From positions 1 through 53,266 of the forward strand of contig CAMLUO010000005.1 of NCBI GenBank assembly GCA_946487895.1: a DNA stretch of 53,266 nt, written 5' to 3'. This DNA is from an uncultured Clostridium sp. (lineage in GTDB: Bacteria > Bacillota > Clostridia > TANB77 > CAG-508). Positions 18,003 to 25,932 of the stretch are shown here, one piece after another. How positions within the stretch are numbered: the first letter of the stretch is position 1; every line of letters begins with the position of its first letter. The notes under the pieces are model-generated. The model was given only the letters and a program-made list of their open reading frames with translations, did no database searches and had not been told where the DNA came from. The position numbers and the translations under genes were made by a program.

Positions 18003-18716
18003 ATGCTACACTTTGTAATTTGTGACGATAATTTAAACATTTTAGACAAGCTAGAAAAAATGCTTGAAAACATCTTTACAAAAAATAATTTTGAAGCAAA
18101 AGTTTCTTTTAAGTCCGATAATTCTGATGATATCCTAGATTATATTAAAAGTAATCCTGCTGATGTCTTTTTATTAGATATTAATTTAAAATCTAGTAAA
18201 ACTGGTTTAGAACTTGCTGAAGAAATTAGAAAAATTAAAAAGAATTCTTATTTAATTTTTACAACAGGTCATTTAGAATATGCTATGGTTGCTTATAAGT
18301 ATAAGACTTTTGATTATATTGCAAAGCCTATTACTTATGATAGACTTGAAGATACTATTGTGCGTTTATTTGAGGATGTCAATGGTTTAAATAAACGCTA
18401 TTTGAGAATTGACAATAAAAATACTTTGATTGACGAGTCTGAAATTCAATATGTCAAAAGGGATGGTATGAAGTTGGTTTTTCATACTCCTTCTCGTGAT
18501 TATGATACTTATAGTTCTTTTAATAAGTTTCAGGACAGATTACCTAAGACATATATTAGGTGTCACAAATCTTGTATTGCTAACATTAATCAGATTAAGG
18601 ATATAGAGCCTGTTTCTGGTACTATCACTTTTAAGGATGGTTCTACTTGCGATATAGGTCCTAAATATAAAAGTGAGTTTATGGAGGTTTTAAAAAGTTA
18701 TGGAAGTTTTGAATAA
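18003..18716 (+). CDS. agrA: LytTR-type response regulator, AgrA-like
   Basis: 237 residues. Receiver domain at 1-125 with acidic pair D8/D9 and phospho-acceptor D59 (DVFLLDI), then a LytTR DNA-binding domain at about 140-237 (FHTPSRDYDTYSSFNKF, YIRCHKSCIANINQI). Expected to bind paired direct repeats and activate quorum-controlled genes when phosphorylated by the neighbouring kinase. RBS AAAGGAG 7 bases before the ATG. Its last 17 bases overlap agrC, so the two are translationally coupled. Named by domain type and context next to agrB-agrD. Confidence 0.9.
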   Translation: MLHFVICDDNLNILDKLEKMLENIFTKNNFEAKVSFKSDNSDDILDYIKSNPADVFLLDINLKSSKTGLELAEEIRKIKKNSYLIFTTGHLEYAMVAYKYKTFDYIAKPITYDRLEDTIVRLFEDVNGLNKRYLRIDNKNTLIDESEIQYVKRDGMKLVFHTPSRDYDTYSSFNKFQDRLPKTYIRCHKSCIANINQIKDIEPVSGTITFKDGSTCDIGPKYKSEFMEVLKSYGSFE

Positions 18717-20043
18717 TATTTGGATTGCAATTAGTACTCCTAATGAGGGGTTAGTTAATATTCTATTAATACCTGCTGGTATTATAGAAAATTATTTGAT
18801 GTTATCACTTTTTTCTAATATATTAAATATAGAATCTTCTAGAAATCAAAAATTAATATATATACTTTTGATGTCATTTGTTAGCTTGCTTACAATTCAT
18901 GTAATACCTAATCCTTTTAATTTGATTTTCAATTATGGTTTTATGATTATATTATCGATAAATTTATTTAAAATATCTAAAATTAAAGGTATTTTAACAA
19001 TATCCTCTTCAATAATATTTGCACTTGTTGGTATATTAACATTAAATCCATATCTTACTATTTTTAATATAAATTCATCACAATTAAATTTAATACCAAT
19101 GTATAAATTAGGCTATTTAATTATTATGTATTTAATAGTATCCCTTTTAATTTTTATTATAAAAAATAAGAATTTTACCTTGCATCTTTTAGAAGATCTT
19201 GATAAGAAAAATAAAAAAATAATTTTTATAAATATATTTCTAGGAATATTAACATTAATTACACAAGCAATTATTACATTTTACTACATAGATGTTTTAC
19301 CTAATATAATCACATTCCTGAGTTTTATATCACTACTTGCTTATTTTAGTATAAGCATATACAGTTTAACTCGAATAATGAAACTCACTTTAACTACTAG
19401 AAAACTGCAAAGTGCAGAAGAATATAATAATACCTTACGTATATTACATGACAATGTAAGAGGTTTCAAACATGATTTTGATAACATAGTAACAACTATT
19501 GGTGGATTTATTAGAACCAATGATATGGAGGGTTTGAAACAGTATTACTTACAACTTGAAGATGATTGTCAAAGAGTTAATAACCTATATATTCTAAATC
19601 CTGAAGTGGTTAATAATGATGGAATATATAATTTACTAACAAAAAAGTATTACGAAGCAGATTCAAAAGATATTAAAGTTAATATTACATTTTTACTAGA
19701 CTTGTCTAAACTAAATATGAAAATATATGAATTTGCAAGAATATTAGGTATTTTACTTGATAATGCAATTGAAGCTAGTTCAGAATGTGAAGATAAATTA
19801 ATCAATATAACATTTAGAGAAGATTCTAAGAATTCTAGACAATTAATTATAATCGAAAATACATATAAAAACAAAGATGTAGATACAGAAAAGATATTCG
19901 AAAAAGGTGTTTCTGGAAAAGAAGAACATAGTGGATTAGGATTATGGGAAGTTCGTAAAATAGTTAAGAAAAATATAAATACTAATTTGTTTACTACCAA
20001 AAATGAAAAATTCTTCATTCAACAATTAGAGATATATTATTAA
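18700..20043 (+). CDS. agrC: Sensor histidine kinase, AgrC-like
   Basis: 447 residues. Six or seven membrane helices in residues 15-225, then a dimerisation helix with the phospho-acceptor His258 in the FKHDFDN motif typical of AgrC/CitA-type kinases, and a GHKL ATPase with LLDNAIEAS (near 350) and GLGLWEVRKIV. Presumed receptor for the cyclic peptide made by the convergent agrB-agrD. Starts inside the last codons of agrA (ATG 18700), with GGAGG 14 bases upstream. Confidence 0.9.
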   Translation: MEVLNNIWIAISTPNEGLVNILLIPAGIIENYLMLSLFSNILNIESSRNQKLIYILLMSFVSLLTIHVIPNPFNLIFNYGFMIILSINLFKISKIKGILTISSSIIFALVGILTLNPYLTIFNINSSQLNLIPMYKLGYLIIMYLIVSLLIFIIKNKNFTLHLLEDLDKKNKKIIFINIFLGILTLITQAIITFYYIDVLPNIITFLSFISLLAYFSISIYSLTRIMKLTLTTRKLQSAEEYNNTLRILHDNVRGFKHDFDNIVTTIGGFIRTNDMEGLKQYYLQLEDDCQRVNNLYILNPEVVNNDGIYNLLTKKYYEADSKDIKVNITFLLDLSKLNMKIYEFARILGILLDNAIEASSECEDKLINITFREDSKNSRQLIIIENTYKNKDVDTEKIFEKGVSGKEEHSGLGLWEVRKIVKKNINTNLFTTKNEKFFIQQLEIYY

Positions 20044-20069
20044 AATCCAACATTTTAGTTGGATTTTTT
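20043..20069 (+). terminator. Terminator of agrA-agrC
   Basis: Perfect stem AAATCCAAC/GTTGGATTT directly at the agrC stop, loop ATTTTA, then TTTT. Confidence 0.85.
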
Positions 20070-20085
20070 ATTAATACATATTAAA

Positions 20086-20189
20086 AAACAGCTTTTACTA
20101 AGCTGTTTTACATTGGATTGCTAACTATATAACTTTTAAAAAGTTACATACATTGGTAAAAATAATTTTACGTCCTATTTTTACCAATG
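20086..20189. terminator. Two further hairpins between the convergent agr operons
   Basis: AAACAGCTT/AAGCTGTTT (20086-20110) is preceded by a run of A, so it can end transcription on the minus strand. A 13-bp perfect stem CATTGGTAAAAAT/ATTTTTACCAATG (20151-20163/20177-20189) lies 8 bases past the agrD stop. Together they isolate the two operons. Confidence 0.65.
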
Positions 20190-20197
20190 CCTTTTTA

Positions 20198-20317
20198 CTA
20201 ATCTTTTTTAATCATAGAAGCTGGCATTTTTGGTTGATGGAACACCCAAGCTACTACGCATGCTGTATTTGTTGCTTTTGCATATTTTTCTGCTACTTTT
20301 GCTAAAAATTTAACCAT
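20198..20317 (-). CDS. agrD: AgrD-type cyclic peptide pheromone precursor
   Basis: 39 residues; the reading frame starts at ATG 20315-20317 after a GGGGGAATTACA RBS region and ends TAG. Amphipathic basic N-terminal helix (MVKFLAKVAEKYAK), then NTAC with Cys20, a hydrophobic core VVAWVF, and the conserved HQPKMP recognition tail plus charged C-terminus. This is the layout of clostridial AgrD (Cys, short core, HQP/DEP-x-x-P). AgrB would cut before HQP or nearby and close a thiolactone on Cys20. Compared with the usual five-residue ring, seven residues (Cys plus six) precede HQP here. Confidence 0.88.
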   Translation of the reverse strand: MVKFLAKVAEKYAKATNTACVVAWVFHQPKMPASMIKKD

Positions 20318-20382
20318 TGTAATTCCCCCTCTTTGGTAAAATTATATAACACAAAATATCACCGGTACATATTTTGTATTTA

Positions 20383-21009
20383 CTAAATTGATTGTGCTGA
20401 AGTATCTCCATATACTTCATATCCATATTTACTTTTTGTCAATCTATATACAAATTTAGTAATTGTTATTGTTTGAATAAAATTAGCTAATATCAATATA
20501 TTTGAAATCACATTATTTTGTATTATGCCGGCTGCTATTAATCCAAGTGAAAATGTAATATATGAAACTATTTGTTTCTTTCTTCTATCTTTTTTGGCTA
20601 ATATTGGAACATCTTCTGTATCGGCTGGAGCATATAGCTTTATCATTATCATTCCAAATATCCACACACATCCAATTACAATATATTTTATAATTCCTTC
20701 TAAAACAAAATATTGCGAAACATATGGAATTGCACAATAAAATAATGTAGTAAATATAATACAACCTATATGTGTTTTTAAATGTACTCCCCCTGAGGCT
20801 CCTCTATATGGAAATAAAACAACAAATGTAAATAGTGCTAATGGAAATATTCCTAATATAGCTGCTACACCCAGCATTATGAATATCTTTGGTATTTCTC
20901 CAACTATATTTTGTAGTCCATAATTTATAACTTCTGCCTTTTCATCGTCTATTTCTGGCATTTCTTTTCTAATTTTATTGGTTAGAAACATACAGATTTT
21001 ATCTATCAT
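20383..21009 (-). CDS. agrB: AgrB-type peptide-processing membrane protease
   Basis: 208-residue integral membrane cysteine endopeptidase that trims AgrD at its C-terminus and forms the thiolactone. Catalytic pair His76 and Cys83 in GGVHLKTHIGC, preceded by FPYRGASGG; about five membrane helices follow and precede. Start is ATG 21007-21009, 3-8 bases after AGGTGAG; an in-frame GTG six codons upstream contains the RBS and is not used. Lies 65 bases upstream of agrD, the normal agrB-agrD order, and converges on agrA-agrC. Confidence 0.93.
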   Translation of the reverse strand: MIDKICMFLTNKIRKEMPEIDDEKAEVINYGLQNIVGEIPKIFIMLGVAAILGIFPLALFTFVVLFPYRGASGGVHLKTHIGCIIFTTLFYCAIPYVSQYFVLEGIIKYIVIGCVWIFGMIMIKLYAPADTEDVPILAKKDRRKKQIVSYITFSLGLIAAGIIQNNVISNILILANFIQTITITKFVYRLTKSKYGYEVYGDTSAQSI

Positions 21010-21199
21010 TTTCTCACCTCGCTTCACAAGCTAAGAAAATTTTAGCATGATTATTCCCAATTTTTAATTTTAGTTTATTAAAAATTGATTTTGTTTTATA
21101 AAATTTAAAATGTAATAATTTCATAAAAAATTTTTTATGCAAAATTCTGATTTAAAAAATTGATAAACCGATTTTGACCGTGCCTAAAAAAATATTTCA

Positions 21200-21233
21200 A
21201 AAAAAATAAACATGTATCTCTACATATTTATTT
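21200..21233 (-). terminator. Terminator after tRNA-Met
   Basis: On the complement AAATATGTA, loop GAGA, TACATGTTT, then a run of eight T. Confidence 0.75.
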
Positions 21234-21310
21234 TGGTAGCGAAGATGTGATTCGAACACATGACCCTTCGGGTATGAACCGAATGCTCTAGCCAACTGAG
21301 CTACTTCGCC
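21234..21310 (-). tRNA. tRNA-Met (CAT), elongator type
   Basis: 77 bases with encoded CCA. Acceptor GGCGAAG/CTTCGCT (first pair G-U), D arm AGCTCAGTTGGCTAGAGC, anticodon stem TTCGG/CCGAA with loop TTCATAC, T arm ATGTG-TTCGAAT-CACAT. The GGC... start and GCTACCA end match elongator tRNA-Met rather than initiator or tRNA-Ile2. Confidence 0.95.
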
Positions 21311-21378
21311 ATATATTATTAAAATCAAATGACGATACTTATTATATAAGTAGTTTTGCCATTTGTCAAGAGAAAAAT

Positions 21379-21408
21379 ACAAGAAATTTGAATTTCTTGC
21401 ATTTTTTT
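21379..21408. terminator. Bidirectional terminator
   Basis: CAAGAAATT/AATTTCTTG (21380-21388/21391-21399) with T tracts on both sides; ends the minus-strand gene at 21431. Confidence 0.65.
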
Positions 21409-21430
21409 ATATTATTTCAGTTCTAATTTC

Positions 21431-21775
21431 TTATCTTTCTAACTCTTTATCATCATTTGACAATTGTTTATCACTTTGCATTTTTTCATCAGATTCTTTT
21501 ACTTGTGCTTTTTGCGTTTTAAACTTAGAAGATTTAACTCTTGGTGTTTTAGCCATTGGCACTATATCATGTTCTTTAGCCAATTTTTTTAGAGTTCCAT
21601 TTGTTGATTTATTTAAAATTTCGATAATTCTCTTATCTTCAACGGTATTTTGTACATTTTTATCTTCTATTTCTTCTAAATCCGGAATTTCTCCATTATC
21701 AACATCTGTTTTCCAAAACATCTCTATAAGTAACTGGAATTTATTAAATTTTCTAGCTGTTCCTGCACTACTCAT
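21431..21775 (-). CDS. Hypothetical protein, 114 residues
   Basis: Not recognised. Very hydrophilic, charged, with Lys/Glu/Asp-rich stretches; no membrane helix or signal peptide, likely partly disordered in the C-terminal third. RBS is poor (AGG about 10 bases before the ATG). A good terminator follows. Coding bias resembles real genes, but confidence rests mainly on length and codon use. Confidence 0.5.
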   Translation of the reverse strand: MSSAGTARKFNKFQLLIEMFWKTDVDNGEIPDLEEIEDKNVQNTVEDKRIIEILNKSTNGTLKKLAKEHDIVPMAKTPRVKSSKFKTQKAQVKESDEKMQSDKQLSNDDKELER

Positions 21776-21984
21776 ACTTATTACCTAAAGCATAATCAAT
21801 ACTTTAAGTTTTCACCTCATTTCTTTATTATTAACAACTTTTCTGTTTCAATTATATAAATACATTACTATTTTAGCATATAAAAATAAAAAAATCAAGC
21901 ATTATACACTAAATTATGTAAATTTGTATATAATGCTTGATATTACAATCATATTAAAATTCAAAAATAAAACTAATTTAATCA

Positions 21985-22042
21985 GATGTGTCCCCAAAAG
22001 GACAAAAATGTCCAAACAGAAACGTCCCTAAATGGACATTTT
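21985..22042 (-). repeat. GGGACG-type dispersed element, copy 5
   Basis: On the complement: TAGGGACGTTTC ... GGACATTTTTGTCC ... TTTTGGGGACACATC. The TAG is the stop codon of the overlapping oxidoreductase gene. The hairpin GGACA/TGTCC lies inside. GAAACGTCCC (plus strand) is shared with copy 6, as is GATGTGTCCC. Confidence 0.65.
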
Positions 22043-23086
22043 GAAATTCAACTCTCCTATTTGCTCTGTTGGTAAATAACCTGGCTTTGCTGCTATTACA
22101 TCTGGTATTCTATTTACTACACTTGCACATGTTAATTCTACTGTTGATGGTCTATTAATTACAAGTGTTGTAGTTGGCTCACCTTCTATTGTCCATTCAT
22201 TTTTGTCAAAGTCATCTTTTGAATATACTTTTCCTATACATTGTGTTTCTAATGTTATTCCCTCTTCAGTCTCTGTTGTTACAACTGCACTCATTCCTGT
22301 TGCATCTCCTGCTTTTACAGTCATTCCTAATGTTTCAGAATATATATCTTCACTATATGTTTGAGGTACTGTTTTTTGTGTTTGTGATTTTACTGTTAAT
22401 CCTAATTTTTCACATAGCCATCCATTTACATTCCACATATATGATGGTAAATATTCTCCTTTATTAATTATTTCTTGTCTTTCTTCGTCAGAAATTCTAT
22501 CAACTGATGCAACTTGCTTATCAAATTCTTCTAGTGTTAAACCTGCTCCATGGGCTTTTGCTAATGCTATTCCATAATCTTCTACATTATAGCTTGAACT
22601 TCCTTTTATTTTCTTAATAGTTTGTGTTGATCCTGCTATACTTGATACTAATTGTCCCCAATAAATATCTTGATATCCACTTCCTGTTATTGTACAACCT
22701 GTCTGTTTTGCCATTTCATCAATTTTCTTTGTTGCAACAGGATTTGAATTTGCTGGATAAAAAGCCTCTTCACATGTTGTGATTGCATTTATTCCTAATT
22801 TTGCACATAACATTAAAGCATCTTCAACATCACTAAATAAACTCATTGTTGTTACTATTGCAATATCTGGTTTTGTTTCTTGCATCATTTTTTCCGCTTC
22901 TTCTAAAGCAACTACTTTAACTCCTTTATTTTCTGTTCCCATTATTTCACCAATGTCTTTTCCGATAACATCTGGATTAACATCTATTGCTCCAACTATT
23001 TCTCCACCTTTTTCATAAACATATCTCATTGTGTACACACTCATTTTCCCAGTCCCATATTGGACCACTTTTACTTTCTCACTCAT
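22028..23086 (-). CDS. NAD(P)-dependent oxidoreductase, 2,4-diaminopentanoate dehydrogenase-like
   Basis: 352 residues with an N-terminal Rossmann fold (VVQYGTGKM near residue 8, GAIDVNPDVIG) of the dihydrodipicolinate-reductase-like superfamily. TTCEEAFYP and GSGYQDIYWGQL resemble 2,4-diaminopentanoate dehydrogenases of ornithine-fermenting Clostridia, but no other ornithine-fermentation gene is nearby, so the substrate stays open. Strong RBS (GGAGG). The last three codons and stop lie in repeat copy 5, so the native end may have been replaced. Confidence 0.75.
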   Translation of the reverse strand: MSEKVKVVQYGTGKMSVYTMRYVYEKGGEIVGAIDVNPDVIGKDIGEIMGTENKGVKVVALEEAEKMMQETKPDIAIVTTMSLFSDVEDALMLCAKLGINAITTCEEAFYPANSNPVATKKIDEMAKQTGCTITGSGYQDIYWGQLVSSIAGSTQTIKKIKGSSSYNVEDYGIALAKAHGAGLTLEEFDKQVASVDRISDEERQEIINKGEYLPSYMWNVNGWLCEKLGLTVKSQTQKTVPQTYSEDIYSETLGMTVKAGDATGMSAVVTTETEEGITLETQCIGKVYSKDDFDKNEWTIEGEPTTTLVINRPSTVELTCASVVNRIPDVIAAKPGYLPTEQIGELNFKMSI

Positions 23087-23317
23087 TTAATTTCCTCCAT
23101 TCTGGCAATCATACTTGCCTATAATTTTGATTTATAGCTGTATAAATTATGTACAAAATTATTGAATATTATACTTATTATTTAGTTATTATTTTGACAA
23201 ATATAGTGATTTTCAATAATATCTATCTTTAATTATAAAACACTCATCCATATAAATTAAAATAAAGCATTACTAATATAGCATACACTACTTAGTAACA
23301 CTTTATATTTACAATAT

Positions 23318-24010
23318 CTAAGCTAAAAATTCTTTTAAAACACTTGCACATCTTTTTGCTGCTAATTTAACATTATTGCTATATTTTATTGCATTATCAC
23401 CTTTTGGTGTATTTGATATACTTTTTATAGCAATAAATGGTTTTTCATTCAAATAACAAACTTGAGCTATTGCAGCACATTCCATATCTTCAACATCTGC
23501 ATTAAATTTTGCTCTTATTTTATCTTTCATCCAAGATTCTGTACAGAAAATATCTCCAGTAGCAACAATTCCTATTTTTATCTTATAATTTTTTTCTGGA
23601 GTTTCTTCCAAAACATTACTAAATTCTTGAACTAACTCTGGATTTGATTCTATAAAATCTCCCACTCCTGTAATATATCCTTTACTATGTCCAAAAGCTG
23701 TAATATCAAAGTCATGTTGTATTACTTTTTTAGCAATAACAACATCTCCTATATCTAATAGTGAATTTAACGAACCTGCTCCACCTAAGTTAATTATATA
23801 ATCTACTTTAAAATGGTCAAGCATTGCTTGGGCTGCTCTTGCTGCATTTACTTTTCCAATTCCACTTTTAATTAGTACACATTTTTTTCCTTCTATAGTT
23901 CCTTGTATAAATCGCAAATTATATACTTGCTTTACTTCTGTATCTTTCATCATATCTAGTATCTCTTCTCTTTCTTCATCTATTGCAACAATTATACCAA
24001 TTTTCTTCAT
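23318..24010 (-). CDS. mtnN: 5'-methylthioadenosine/S-adenosylhomocysteine nucleosidase
   Basis: About 230 residues. Removes adenine from MTA and SAH, recycling the by-products of methylation and polyamine synthesis. Seen: IGIIVAIDEE at the start, LIKSGIGKVNAA (phosphorylase-fold core), VDYIINLGGAGSL, GDIFCTESW, VEDMECAAIAQVC with the ribose-binding Met-Glu, and SISNTPKGDNA with the catalytic Asp. I chose ATG 24008-24010 rather than an upstream ATG that overlaps the RBS AAAGG. Divergent from mtaD, which acts on the same metabolites. Confidence 0.93.
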   Translation of the reverse strand: MKKIGIIVAIDEEREEILDMMKDTEVKQVYNLRFIQGTIEGKKCVLIKSGIGKVNAARAAQAMLDHFKVDYIINLGGAGSLNSLLDIGDVVIAKKVIQHDFDITAFGHSKGYITGVGDFIESNPELVQEFSNVLEETPEKNYKIKIGIVATGDIFCTESWMKDKIRAKFNADVEDMECAAIAQVCYLNEKPFIAIKSISNTPKGDNAIKYSNNVKLAAKRCASVLKEFLA

Positions 24011-24156
24011 TTTCTTCACCATCCTTTTCTTTTACTATTTTCGTCTATATTATATAATAAAAAGTATTTTTTATCAATGTCTATTAAAATATTATTTTAA
24101 TCCATTTTATTTTTAATAATTTTTAATCACAAATCACAACACTTTTTTAAATATTA

Positions 24157-24165
24157 TGATATAAT
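24157..24165 (+). promoter_or_regulatory. Extended -10 promoter of mtaD
   Basis: TGATATAAT: TG plus TATAAT (24160-24165), about 55 bases before the start; no convincing -35. Confidence 0.45.
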
Positions 24166-24223
24166 AATTTTCAGTAAAAACATAAAATATGTAAAGTACT
24201 ATTAGAAGGGAACGTGAACAAAA

Positions 24224-25501
24224 ATGAAAACCTTAATCAAAAACTGCAATTTAATATCAATGGATAATTCCAGACCAAAATTAGAAAAAAATATTGACAT
24301 CTTAATCGAAGAAAACAAAATAAAGAAAATTGAAAAAGACATTAGTGAAAAAAATATAAGCAAAATAATAAATGCAGAAAATCAATATGTATTACCTGGA
24401 TTTATTAATACACATGCACATATTGGAATGAGTATTTTTAGAGAAACTGTAGACGGGTTAAAACTTCAAGATTGGCTTTCAAAAAAAATCTGGCCAATAG
24501 AAGATAATTTAACTGAACAAGATATATATTATTCATCTCTTTATTCATGTATAGAAATGATTAAAACTGGAACTACTACTGTAAACGACCACTATTTTTT
24601 CCCTGAAAGTGTAATATCTGCAATTTCAAAATCAGGTATGCGTGGAGAAGTTACAAGAGTATTAATGGATATAAATAATGATTTAGACGGTCGAGTTGAT
24701 GAGCTTATAAATACCATAGAAAAGCACAAAAATGCAAAAGACAATGTAACAATAAATGTTGGAGTTCATGGTTTATATACAGCAAGTAAAGATTGTCTTG
24801 TAAAAGCTATCGAAATTGCTAAAAAATATAATTTGAATTTTCATATTCATTTTTGTGAAAATACTGGTGAAGTAGATGAAATCAAACAAAGATATAACGT
24901 AAATACCCCAAGTGAAGTTATAGAAAAATATTTGTCAGATTTAAATGTTATACTTGCTCATTGCGTAAAATTAAGTAATCAGGATTTTGATATATTAAAA
25001 AATCTAAAAAATATTAATGTATCTCATTGCCCTATTAGTAATTTAAAATTAGGATGTGGCATAGCTAATCTACCTAAAATGTTAGAAAATAATATAAATA
25101 TATCTTTAGGAACTGATGGTCAAGGTAGTGGTTGTAATTTAGATATGTTTGACACAATGAAATTTACAGGTTTACTACAAAAAGGGTTCAATGAAGATCC
25201 TACGCTTGTTCCTGCATATGAAGTTTTAAAAATGGCTACAATTAATGGTGCAAAGGCTTTAAATAAAGAAAATTTGATTGGAAGTATTACAGAAGGTAAA
25301 CTTGCAGATTTAATTATTCTCGACACCAATGAAGTTACAATGCAACCTATTAATGATATTTTTGCAGATATTGTGTATAATGCCAAAGGCCATAATGTGG
25401 TTACTACTATTGTTAATGGAAATATATTAATGGAAAATAGAAAATTAAATAATTTGGATGAAAATGAAATCTTGGAAAAATGCAAAAAAATATTAGAATG
25501 A
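24224..25501 (+). CDS. mtaD: 5-methylthioadenosine/S-adenosylhomocysteine deaminase
   Basis: 425-residue amidohydrolase converting SAH/MTA (or adenosine) to the inosyl compound. Metal and catalytic residues are in place: HAH in PGFINTHAHIGMS (near 66), HIHFCE (near 207), ILAHCVKLS (near 245) and LGTDGQGSG (Asp near 294). Together with the divergent mtnN it gives two parallel routes for SAH and MTA disposal. RBS GAAGGG 10 bases before the ATG; terminator right after the stop. Confidence 0.9.
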   Translation: MKTLIKNCNLISMDNSRPKLEKNIDILIEENKIKKIEKDISEKNISKIINAENQYVLPGFINTHAHIGMSIFRETVDGLKLQDWLSKKIWPIEDNLTEQDIYYSSLYSCIEMIKTGTTTVNDHYFFPESVISAISKSGMRGEVTRVLMDINNDLDGRVDELINTIEKHKNAKDNVTINVGVHGLYTASKDCLVKAIEIAKKYNLNFHIHFCENTGEVDEIKQRYNVNTPSEVIEKYLSDLNVILAHCVKLSNQDFDILKNLKNINVSHCPISNLKLGCGIANLPKMLENNINISLGTDGQGSGCNLDMFDTMKFTGLLQKGFNEDPTLVPAYEVLKMATINGAKALNKENLIGSITEGKLADLIILDTNEVTMQPINDIFADIVYNAKGHNVVTTIVNGNILMENRKLNNLDENEILEKCKKILE

Positions 25502-25508
25502 TTTTTAT

Positions 25509-25550
25509 AAAAATATCCCAATATAAGTAATTATTTGGGATATTTTTGTA
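25509..25550 (+). terminator. Terminator of mtaD
   Basis: AAAATATCCCAA ... TTTGGGATATTTTT hairpin followed by T-rich sequence. Confidence 0.8.
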
Positions 25551-25579
25551 TTTCTAGGATAATTCTCTTTTATTTTATA

Positions 25580-25643
25580 GATGTGTCCCAAAATGGACAT
25601 TTTGTCTCACTTAGAAACGTCCCCAATGAGACATTGACACATT
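25580..25643 (+). repeat. GGGACG-type dispersed element, copy 6
   Basis: GATGTGTCCC, AAAATGGACATTTTGTCTCAC, GAAACGTCCCC, then AATGAGACATT. TGTCTCA/TGAGACA are inverted, as in the tandem units of copy 4. Its right end (ACATTGACACA) supplies the -35 TTGACA of the glmS promoter. Confidence 0.65.
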
Positions 25644-25662
25644 TGTTTTTTTATTGTAATAT
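25634..25662 (+). promoter_or_regulatory. Promoter of glmS
   Basis: TTGACA (25634-25639), 17-base spacer, TAATAT (25657-25662). The -35 lies in the edge of repeat copy 6. Confidence 0.7.
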
Positions 25663-25726
25663 AATAAAGTAAATTGAAAGAGATGCAATATTAAATTTCA
25701 CATTGAAAGGAGGATAATAGTTAATA

Positions 25727-25860
25727 AATAAAGCGCCCGGGCATTAAAATAAATATGTTTTAATGTTGACGAGGTCTAGAGTTATCGAAGTTTTCGGCGG
25801 ATGCTCTAGTGGTTTCCTAAAATCAAAAGTATTCACACAAAAAATAGCAGTAATGCTTTA
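25727..25860 (+). ncRNA. glmS ribozyme (GlcN6P-responsive self-cleaving riboswitch)
   Basis: Conserved core blocks are all present: AAGCGCCCGGGCATT at the 5' end, GTTGACGAGG, GTTATCGAAGTTTTCGGCGG, and a distal P4-type stem AAAGTATT/AATGCTTT. Self-cleavage is expected between A25732 and G25733. On binding glucosamine-6-phosphate the RNA cuts itself and the glmS transcript is degraded. The 431-base gap 25502-25932 is thus filled by terminator, repeat, promoter and ribozyme. Confidence 0.95.
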
Positions 25861-25932
25861 ACAAAAATGAATACACTTAGGTTTTATTTGCATACTTTCA
25901 ATTCCAAAAATATTTTTAAGGAGGGCACAATT

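Noticed and set aside
21028..21200. Classical AgrA binding pair upstream of agrB
   Set aside because: Only one TTTAGTTTATTA copy was found; no second repeat at about 21 bases.
25867..25932. N-terminal extension of GlmS
   Set aside because: The frame is open, but GlmS needs Cys directly after the initiator Met, and the extension overlaps the ribozyme leader.
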